NCBI RefSeq assembly: GCF_015291665.1
Contig: NZ_CP030048.1
Coordinates: 2,852,001 to 2,916,000 of the forward strand
Source: Bradyrhizobium sp. CCBAU 53338
GTDB taxonomy: Bacteria; Pseudomonadota; Alphaproteobacteria; Rhizobiales; Xanthobacteraceae
Direction of reading: 5' to 3'
DNA: 64,000 bases
Positions 8,903 to 19,000 of this stretch are shown in pieces. Within the stretch, counting starts at the first letter, position 1. Each line of letters begins with the position of its first letter. The position numbers were made by a program, and so were the translations under genes. The notes under the pieces were generated by a model that did not search any database, was not told the origin of the DNA, and saw only the letters and a program-made list of their open reading frames with translations.

Positions 8903-9277
8903 ATGAGGTCGTTGGCCGAGATCGTTTGCTTTGCAGGGCTGTATGCCCTGGTCGGCGCCGCGGCAGCCCAGGGCGCGCAGCCGCCCGCAGCGCACTCCGG
9001 CTTGAGCGAGCTCGTCAAGATCGACTCATTCCAGGCGACGCGGCGAGCTGACAATTACGGAATTGCCAGTTTTGTGCTTTCCAACGGCACGGACAACAAG
9101 ATCGACAGCGTTGAGCTGACTTGCTGGATGGATGGGGATCGAGAGCGCGCCACGACAGTCTTGGTGTGGGCCAACCAGCCTGTCGCCGCGCATGCGAGCT
9201 ACGAGTTCAAGAACGTCAATATCGGCGTGGTTGGACCTAACGCTCGCAGCGAATGCGAGGTCACCCGGGTGCAATAG
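8903..9277 (+). CDS. Secreted hypothetical protein, 124 aa
   Basis: ATG 8903 is chosen because GAGG lies six bases upstream and it starts a signal peptide (MRSLAEIVCFAGLYALVGAA). ATGs at 8885 and 8891 are in the same frame. The mature part resembles a beta-sandwich (FVLSNGTDNKIDSVELTC...) with two cysteines. Possibly periplasmic. Function unknown. Confidence 0.6.
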   Translation: MRSLAEIVCFAGLYALVGAAAAQGAQPPAAHSGLSELVKIDSFQATRRADNYGIASFVLSNGTDNKIDSVELTCWMDGDRERATTVLVWANQPVAAHASYEFKNVNIGVVGPNARSECEVTRVQ

Positions 9278-9338
9278 TTTTAAGCCCGGGTCGATGGACG
9301 GTTTGTCGATTGCTTCCGGTCCCGTGTCTGGACTACCG

Positions 9339-9767
9339 CTAGATCTTCTGACCGCCAGGTCCCACGACACTGACCGTTATCTTTTGGATCTCGGTTCGAC
9401 CCCCAGCATATTTGACCTCGATGGTCAGCTGATCGTTGCCCGTAAAATCCGGAGGGGATTTGTAGAACGCAATGTATGCCGGCACTTCCAGCGCCAGGCA
9501 GGCCTTGTAGTTGGTCGCCTTCACCTTGCCGGACTTCACGACGACCTTTCCCGAGGTCGGGGATGTTGCCAATCGGATGGTCGGCAGGGGGCCGGAGGTG
9601 CAATCGGGCCTGACGTTAATGTAAAGCCCGATTTGAGTGTCCTTGTTCGGTAGCGCCTTGATCGTGCGTTCAACCGTCTGGGGATCTGGCGCCGGCGGAT
9701 TTTGAGCAGCCGCGCTCTGCAACCCGAAAAGTCCCGCCAGCACGGCTGTTACGAGTAACTTCCTCAT
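9339..9767 (-). CDS. Secreted hypothetical protein, 142 aa, divergent from the adhesin
   Basis: The start ATG 9767 has GGAG eight bases upstream and begins a signal peptide (MRKLLVTAVLAGLFGLQSAA, cleavage after AAA). The mature domain has two Cys and a beta-rich pattern ending in KITVSVVGPGG, reminiscent of an immunoglobulin-like or cadherin-like fold. It is divergently arranged with the giant adhesin gene and could be co-regulated; a role in adhesin function is inference. Confidence 0.65.
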   Translation of the reverse strand: MRKLLVTAVLAGLFGLQSAAAQNPPAPDPQTVERTIKALPNKDTQIGLYINVRPDCTSGPLPTIRLATSPTSGKVVVKSGKVKATNYKACLALEVPAYIAFYKSPPDFTGNDQLTIEVKYAGGRTEIQKITVSVVGPGGQKI

Positions 9768-9800
9768 CTTTTGCTCCAGCTGCCGCCCTAGGACTGGAAC

Positions 9801-9848
9801 GACATGCGCCAAAACGGCGAGCGATTTCGCCCCGTTTTGCGACATGTC
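9801..9848. promoter_or_regulatory. Long imperfect inverted repeat in the adhesin upstream region
   Basis: Left arm GACATG + CAAAACGGCGA (9801-9820) and right arm TCGCCCCGTTTTG + CATGTC (9827-9848) pair apart from a two-base bulge and a three-base internal mismatch. It lies between divergent genes, so it is more likely an operator or cruciform than a terminator. Confidence 0.45.
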
Positions 9849-9909
9849 GCGTGCCGCGCGGCTCTTTACCACATCCTGATCGAAAGTATTGATTAACCAA
9901 ATAGTTTTC

Positions 9910-9938
9910 TTGACCCCTGCTGGGGTTAACAATAGCTT
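9910..9938 (+). promoter_or_regulatory. Candidate adhesin promoter
   Basis: TTGACC at 9910-9915, a 17-base spacer and TAGCTT at 9933-9938. The -35 box is good, the -10 box weak. A small palindrome ACCCC-TGCT-GGGGT (9913-9926) overlaps the spacer and could be an operator. The expected start of transcription is about 60 bases before the adhesin ATG. Confidence 0.35.
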
Positions 9939-10004
9939 AAAGATACACTTCGACGTAAATTTACCTGCAATTTTCACTTCACGTTCTTTTCGCGGAGAGA
10001 TTTC

Positions 10005-13000
10005 ATGAACGAGCAGTTTCGGGTTGCCCAGGCTACTGGTGCGGGAAATTCGAACAACGCATCTCCGCCGCGCATCTTCAAGTTGACAAAGCCGTTTGCC
10101 GATCAGGCGGTGGTGTTGAACCTCGGATACGACCAGAAGGTTCAAGTCGACTTTTCGGCTATTTCGAATGAAAAGATCACCCTCGTCCATATCGGCGAGA
10201 AGCTGATCATCCTTTTCGACAACCACTCCACTGTGACGGTCGAGCCGTTCTTCGACTCCCGCCACGACCAGCTCGGCAATCTCACCATCGAGGTCGCGCC
10301 AGGCCGCGATCTGACGGTCGCCGAGTTTGCCAGCGCCTTCCCGATCATCAATGATCCCTCCGCGGCTTCGGCCGTTCTCCCCGCGGCCGGCGACACGCTC
10401 GGGCAGAACAACGCGCAGGCGAGCGGCGCGAATTTCAGCCCCTTTACGGTCGACCCCCTGCCGCCGGTACCCACCAACACCCTGGCTCCTCAGGAGGAGT
10501 TGCCGACGTTCCAGGTCGATTTCCCAACCGGCTTTGTGCTGCAGCCGACGACCCCTCCCGCGCCCACGATCTCGCTCGGAACCCTGCCGGAACTGGTGGT
10601 CGATGAGAGCTTCCTGACGGCTGCGACGAACGGCATTGACGGCTCTGGGACTGGTCCTGCAGGGACGACTGTAGCTTCAGGATTGTTGCCCGTCACGCTC
10701 AACGTGCCCGGTGGGCAGCAGTCCCTGGCCTTCGCGCTGTCGATCAGTGCGCCCGGCGTGGACACCGGACTGATCGATTCGCAGACCGGAAATCATGTGT
10801 ACCTGTTCCTGGAGAACGGGGTCGTGGTCGGCCGCGAAGGCAAGGATGCAGCCGCCGCGGCCGTTGGCCCGCAGGATTTCACGGTGTCCGTCGATGGCAG
10901 CGGCAAGCTGACGCTGACGGATCTGCGCTCGGTGCATGAAGGTACGGGCGAGAACGGCGACGTGAGCGAGGGCACCCATGTGCCCGCCGGCCTCATCTCG
11001 CTGACGGCCACGGTGACGGACAACAGCAACCAGAGCTCGAGTGCGAGTGCTGACGTCGGCCCGCATCTGACGTTGCAGGACGATGGTCCGTCGATCCAGG
11101 TCGTCCTGGACGGTGAGGAGCGGTTTATTCCGAACTTGACCGTCGACGAGAGCAACCTGACGGCTCTGACCAACGGCATCGATGGATCGATCCACAACGG
11201 CAACAACACGGCGATCGCGTGGTTCGGCGGCATTTTCCAGGCGGTGACTGGCGCGGACGGCGTGGCGGATCCGCAGCATCCGATCAGCTATGCGCTGTCG
11301 ATCGATGCCTCCAAGTCGACCGGCCTGGTGGACTCGCAGACCGGCGAAAATGTCGTGCTGGTGATGAACGGCACGACGGTGGAAGGCCACACCGCGTCGA
11401 GCAACCTTCTGGTGTTCACGCTGTCGGTCGACAGCAATGGTTTCGTGACCTTCACGGATGACCGTGCCGTGAAGGAGCCCGACGGCACAAATCCGGATCT
11501 CAACGAAGGCATCAGCATCGCCAGCGGTGCGGTGACGCTGACGGCGACGATCACCGATAATGACGGCGACACGGCGAGCTCGAGCATCGACCTCGGCACG
11601 CGCGTGACGTTCCTGGACGACGGTCCGACGATGGTCGCCTCGGGCACGGGTCCGTCGCTGACGCTGGACGAGAGCTTCCTGACGGCTGGGACGAACGGGA
11701 TCAGCGGGACGACGCCGGACCTCACGCACACGACGACGAGCGCCTCGTTCGCCGGCGTGTTCATCTCGAACCCCGGTGCGGATGGTCAGTCCGGTTCGAT
11801 CAGCTATGCGCTGTCGATCGACGCGACCAAGTCGACGGGCCTGGTGGACTCGCAGACCGGCGAAGCGGTCGTGCTGGTGATGAACGGCACGACGGTTGAG
11901 GGCCACACCGCGACGACGAACCTTCTGGTGTTCACGCTGTCGGTCGACGGCAGCGGCAATGTGACGTTCACCGAGGACCGGGCGGTCAAGGAGAGCACCG
12001 GCACCAATCCGGACACCAGCGAAGGCATCAGCCTCGCCAGCGGTGCGGTGACGCTGTCGGCGACGATCACCGACCATGACGGTGACACGGCGAGCTCGAG
12101 CATCGACCTCGGCACGCGCGTGACGTTCCTGGACGACGGTCCGACGATGGTCGCCTCGGGCACGGGTCCGTCGCTGACGCTGGACGAGAGCTTCCTGACG
12201 GCTGGGACGAACGGGATCAGCGGGACGACGCCGGACCTCACGCACACGACGACGAGCGCCTCGTTCGCCGGCGTGTTCATCTCGAACCCCGGTGCGGATG
12301 GTCAGTCCGGTTCGATCAGCTATGCGCTGTCGATCGACGCCTCCAAGTCGACGGGGCTGGTGGACTCGCAGACCGGCGAAGCGGTCGTGCTGGTGATGAA
12401 CGGCACGACGGTTGAGGGCCACACCGCGACGACGAACCTTCTGGTGTTCACGCTGTCGGTCGACGGCAGCGGCAATGTGACGTTCACCGAGGACCGGGCG
12501 GTCAAGGAGAGCACCGGCACCAATCCGGACACCAGCGAAGGCATCAGCCTCGCCAGCGGTGCGGTGACGCTGTCGGCGACGATCACCGACCATGACGGTG
12601 ACACGGCGAGCTCGAGCATCGACCTCGGCACGCGCGTGACGTTCCTGGACGACGGTCCGACGATGGTTGCGTCGGGCACGGGTCCGTCGCTGACGCTGGA
12701 CGAGAGCTTCCTGACGGCTGGGACGAACGGGATCAGCGGGACGACGCCGGACCTCACGCACACGACGACGAGCGCCTCGTTCGCCGGCGTGTTCATCTCG
12801 AACCCCGGTGCGGATGGTCAGTCCGGTTCGATCAGCTATGCGCTGTCGATCGACGCGACCAAGTCGACGGGCCTGGTGGACTCGCAGACCGGCGAAGCGG
12901 TCGTGCTGGTGATGAACGGCACGACGGTTGAGGGCCACACCGCGACGACGAACCTTCTGGTGTTCACGCTGTCGGTCGACGGCAGCGGCAATGTGACGTT

Positions 13001-16000
13001 CACCGAGGACCGGGCGGTCAAGGAGAGCACCGGCACCAATCCGGACACCAGCGAAGGCATCAGCCTCGCCAGCGGTGCGGTGACGCTGTCGGCGACGATC
13101 ACCGACCATGACGGCGACACGGCGAGCTCGAGCATCGACCTCGGCACGCGCGTGACGTTCCTGGACGACGGTCCGACGATGGTTGCGTCGGGCACGGGTC
13201 CGTCGCTGACGCTGGACGAGAGCTTCCTGACGGCTGGGACGAACGGGATCAGCGGGACGACGCCGGACCTCACGCACACGACGACGAGCGCCTCGTTCGC
13301 CGGCGTGTTCATCTCGAACCCCGGTGCGGATGGTCAGTCCGGTTCGATCAGCTATGCGCTGTCGATCGACGCCTCCAAGTCGACGGGCCTGGTGGACTCG
13401 CAGACCGGCGAAGCGGTCGTGCTGGTGATGAACGGCACGACGGTTGAGGGCCACACCGCGACGACGAACCTTCTGGTGTTCACGCTGTCGGTCGACGGCA
13501 GCGGCAATGTGACGTTCACCGAGGACCGGGCGGTCAAGGAGAGCACCGGCACCAATCCGGACACCAGCGAAGGCATCAGCCTCGCCAGCGGTGCGGTGAC
13601 GCTGTCGGCGACGATCACCGACCATGACGGTGACACGGCGAGCTCGAGCATCGACCTCGGCACGCGCGTGACGTTCCTGGACGACGGTCCGACGATGGTT
13701 GCGTCGGGCACGGGTCCGTCGCTGACGCTGGACGAGAGCTTCCTGACGGCTGGGACGAACGGGATCAGCGGGACGACGCCGGACCTCACGCACACGACGA
13801 CGAGCGCCTCGTTCGCCGGCGTGTTCATCTCGAACCCCGGTGCGGATGGTCAGTCCGGTTCGATCAGCTATGCGCTGTCGATCGACGCCTCCAAGTCGAC
13901 GGGGCTGGTGGACTCGCAGACCGGCGAAGCGGTCGTGCTGGTGATGAACGGCACGACGGTTGAGGGCCACACCGCGACGACGAACCTTCTGGTGTTCACG
14001 CTGTCGGTCGACGGCAGCGGCAATGTGACGTTCACCGAGGACCGGGCGGTCAAGGAGAGCACCGGCACCAATCCAGACACCAGCGAAGGCATCAGCCTCG
14101 CCAGCGGTGCGGTGACGCTGTCGGCGACGATCACCGACCATGACGGCGACACGGCGAGCTCGAGCATCGACCTCGGCACGCGCGTGACGTTCCTGGACGA
14201 CGGTCCGACGATGGTTGCGTCGGGCACGGGTCCGTCGCTGACGCTGGACGAGAGCTTCCTGACGGCTGGGACGAACGGGATCAGCGGGACGACGCCGGAC
14301 CTCACGCACACGACGACGAGCGCCTCGTTCGCCGGCGTGTTCATCTCGAACCCCGGTGCGGATGGTCAGTCCGGTTCGATCAGCTATGCGCTGTCGATCG
14401 ACGCCTCCAAGTCGACGGGCCTGGTGGACTCGCAGACCGGCGAAGCGGTCGTGCTGGTGATGAACGGCACGACGGTTGAGGGCCACACCGCGACGACGAA
14501 CCTTCTGGTGTTCACGCTGTCGGTCGACGGCAGCGGCAATGTGACGTTCACCGAGGACCGGGCGGTCAAGGAGAGCACCGGCACCAATCCGGACACCAGC
14601 GAAGGCATCAGCCTCGCCAGCGGTGCGGTGACGCTGTCGGCGACGATCACCGACCATGACGGTGACACGGCGAGCTCGAGCATCGACCTCGGCACGCGCG
14701 TGACGTTCCTGGACGACGGTCCGACGATGGTCGCCTCGGGCACGGGTCCGTCGCTGACGCTGGACGAGAGCTTCCTGACGGCTGGGACGAACGGGATCAG
14801 CGGGACGACGCCGGACCTCACGCACACGACGACGAGCGCCTCGTTCGCCGGCGTGTTCATCTCGAACCCCGGTGCGGATGGTCAGTCCGGTTCGATCAGC
14901 TATGCGCTGTCGATCGACGCGACCAAGTCGACGGGCCTGGTGGACTCGCAGACCGGCGAAGCGGTCGTGCTGGTGATGAACGGCACGACGGTTGAGGGCC
15001 ACACCGCGACGACGAACCTTCTGGTGTTCACGCTGTCGGTCGACGGCAGCGGCAATGTGACGTTCACCGAGGACCGGGCGGTCAAGGAGAGCACCGGCAC
15101 CAATCCGGACACCAGCGAAGGCATCAGCCTCGCCAGCGGTGCGGTGACGCTGTCGGCGACGATCACCGACCATGACGGTGACACGGCGAGCTCGAGCATC
15201 GACCTCGGCACGCGCGTGACGTTCCTGGACGACGGTCCGACGATGGTCGCCTCGGGCACGGGTCCGTCGCTGACGCTGGACGAGAGCTTCCTGACGGCTG
15301 GGACGAACGGGATCAGCGGGACGACGCCGGACCTCACGCACACGACGACGAGCGCCTCGTTCGCCGGCGTGTTCATCTCGAACCCCGGTGCGGATGGTCA
15401 GTCCGGTTCGATCAGCTATGCGCTGTCGATCGACGCCTCCAAGTCGACGGGGCTGGTGGACTCGCAGACCGGCGAAGCGGTCGTGCTGGTGATGAACGGC
15501 ACGACGGTTGAGGGCCACACCGCGACGACGAACCTTCTGGTGTTCACGCTGTCGGTCGACGGCAGCGGCAATGTGACGTTCACCGAGGACCGGGCGGTCA
15601 AGGAGAGCACCGGCACCAATCCGGACACCAGCGAAGGCATCAGCCTCGCCAGCGGTGCGGTGACGCTGTCGGCGACGATCACCGACCATGACGGTGACAC
15701 GGCGAGCTCGAGCATCGACCTCGGCACGCGCGTGACGTTCCTGGACGACGGTCCGACGATGGTTGCGTCGGGCACGGGTCCGTCGCTGACGCTGGACGAG
15801 AGCTTCCTGACGGCTGGGACGAACGGGATCAGCGGGACGACGCCGGACCTCACGCACACGACGACGAGCGCCTCGTTCGCCGGCGTGTTCATCTCGAACC
15901 CCGGTGCGGATGGTCAGTCCGGTTCGATCAGCTATGCGCTGTCGATCGACGCGACCAAGTCGACGGGCCTGGTGGACTCGCAGACCGGCGAAGCGGTCGT

Positions 16001-19000
16001 GCTGGTGATGAACGGCACGACGGTTGAGGGCCACACCGCGACGACGAACCTTCTGGTGTTCACGCTGTCGGTCGACGGCAGCGGCAATGTGACGTTCACC
16101 GAGGACCGGGCGGTCAAGGAGAGCACCGGCACCAATCCGGACACCAGCGAAGGCATCAGCCTCGCCAGCGGTGCGGTGACGCTGTCGGCGACGATCACCG
16201 ACCATGACGGCGACACGGCGAGCTCGAGCATCGACCTCGGCACGCGCGTGACGTTCCTGGACGACGGTCCGACGATGGTCGCGTCGGGCACGGGTCCGTC
16301 GCTGACGCTGGACGAGAGCTTCCTGACGGCTGGGACGAACGGGATCAGCGGGACGACGCCGGACCTCACGCACACGACGACGAGCGCCTCGTTCGCCGGC
16401 GTGTTCATCTCGAACCCCGGTGCGGATGGTCAGTCCGGTTCGATCAGCTATGCGCTGTCGATCGACGCCTCCAAGTCGACGGGGCTGGTGGACTCGCAGA
16501 CCGGCGAAGCGGTCGTGCTGGTGATGAACGGCACGACGGTTGAGGGCCACACCGCGACGACGAACCTTCTGGTGTTCACGCTGTCGGTCGACGGCAGCGG
16601 CAATGTGACGTTCACCGAGGACCGGGCGGTCAAGGAGAGCACCGGCACCAATCCGGACACCAGCGAAGGCATCAGCCTCGCCAGCGGTGCGGTGACGCTG
16701 TCGGCGACGATCACCGACCATGACGGCGACACGGCGAGCTCGAGCATCGACCTCGGCACGCGCGTGACGTTCCTGGACGACGGTCCGACGATGGTTGCGT
16801 CGGGCACGGGTCCGTCGCTGACGCTGGACGAGAGCTTCCTGACGGCTGGGACGAACGGGATCAGCGGGACGACGCCGGACCTCACGCACACGACGACGAG
16901 CGCCTCGTTCGCCGGCGTGTTCATCTCGAACCCCGGTGCGGATGGTCAGTCCGGTTCGATCAGCTATGCGCTGTCGATCGACGCCTCCAAGTCGACGGGC
17001 CTGGTGGACTCGCAGACCGGCGAAGCGGTCGTGCTGGTGATGAACGGCACGACGGTTGAGGGCCACACCGCGACGACGAACCTTCTGGTGTTCACGCTGT
17101 CGGTCGACGGCAGCGGCAATGTGACGTTCACCGAGGACCGGGCGGTCAAGGAGAGCACCGGCACCAATCCGGACACCAGCGAAGGCATCAGCCTCGCCAG
17201 CGGTGCGGTGACGCTGTCGGCGACGATCACCGACCATGACGGTGACACGGCGAGCTCGAGCATCGACCTCGGCACGCGCGTGACGTTCCTGGACGACGGT
17301 CCGACGATGGTTGCGTCGGGCACGGGTCCGTCGCTGACGCTGGACGAGAGCTTCCTGACGGCTGGGACGAACGGGATCAGCGGGACGACGCCGGACCTCA
17401 CGCACACGACGACGAGCGCCTCGTTCGCCGGCGTGTTCATCTCGAACCCCGGTGCGGATGGTCAGTCCGGTTCGATCAGCTATGCGCTGTCGATCGACGC
17501 GACCAAGTCGACGGGCCTGGTGGACTCGCAGACCGGCGAAGCGGTCGTGCTGGTGATGAACGGCACGACGGTTGAGGGCCACACCGCGACGACGAACCTT
17601 CTGGTGTTCACGCTGTCGGTCGACGGCAGCGGCAATGTGACGTTCACCGAGGACCGGGCGGTCAAGGAGAGCACCGGCACCAATCCGGACACCAGCGAAG
17701 GCATCAGCCTCGCCAGCGGTGCGGTGACGCTGTCGGCGACGATCACCGACCATGACGGTGACACGGCGAGCTCGAGCATCGACCTCGGCACGCGCGTGAC
17801 GTTCCTGGACGACGGTCCGACGATGGTCGCGTCGGGCACGGGTCCGTCGCTGACGCTGGACGAGAGCTTCCTGACGGCTGGGACGAACGGGATCAGCGGG
17901 ACGACGCCGGACCTCACGCACACGACGACGAGCGCCTCGTTCGCCGGCGTGTTCATCTCGAACCCCGGTGCGGATGGTCAGTCCGGTTCGATCAGCTATG
18001 CGCTGTCGATCGACGCCTCCAAGTCGACGGGGCTGGTGGACTCGCAGACCGGCGAAGCGGTCGTGCTGGTGATGAACGGCACGACGGTTGAGGGCCACAC
18101 CGCGACGACGAACCTTCTGGTGTTCACGCTGTCGGTCGACGGCAGCGGCAATGTGACGTTCACCGAGGACCGGGCGGTCAAGGAGAGCACCGGCACCAAT
18201 CCGGACACCAGCGAAGGCATCAGCCTCGCCAGCGGTGCGGTGACGCTGTCGGCGACGATCACCGACCATGACGGCGACACGGCGAGCTCGAGCATCGACC
18301 TCGGCACGCGCGTGACGTTCCTGGACGACGGTCCGACGATGGTTGCGTCGGGCACGGGTCCGTCGCTGACGCTGGACGAGAGCTTCCTGACGGCTGGGAC
18401 GAACGGGATCAGCGGGACGACGCCGGACCTCACGCACACGACGACGAGCGCCTCGTTCGCCGGCGTGTTCATCTCGAACCCCGGTGCGGATGGTCAGTCC
18501 GGTTCGATCAGCTATGCGCTGTCGATCGACGCCTCCAAGTCGACGGGCCTGGTGGACTCGCAGACCGGCGAAGCGGTCGTGCTGGTGATGAACGGCACGA
18601 CGGTTGAGGGCCACACCGCGACGACGAACCTTCTGGTGTTCACGCTGTCGGTCGACGGCAGCGGCAATGTGACGTTCACCGAGGACCGGGCGGTCAAGGA
18701 GAGCACCGGCACCAATCCGGACACCAGCGAAGGCATCAGCCTCGCCAGCGGTGCGGTGACGCTGTCGGCGACGATCACCGACCATGACGGTGACACGGCG
18801 AGCTCGAGCATCGACCTCGGCACGCGCGTGACGTTCCTGGACGACGGTCCGACGATGGTTGCGTCGGGCACGGGTCCGTCGCTGACGCTGGACGAGAGCT
18901 TCCTGACGGCTGGGACGAACGGGATCAGCGGGACGACGCCGGACCTCACGCACACGACGACGAGCGCCTCGTTCGCCGGCGTGTTCATCTCGAACCCCGG

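Noticed and set aside
9382..9425. A GGTTCGAC-like stretch as possible tRNA T-arm
   Set aside because: It is inside a coding sequence and there is no acceptor stem or anticodon arm around it.
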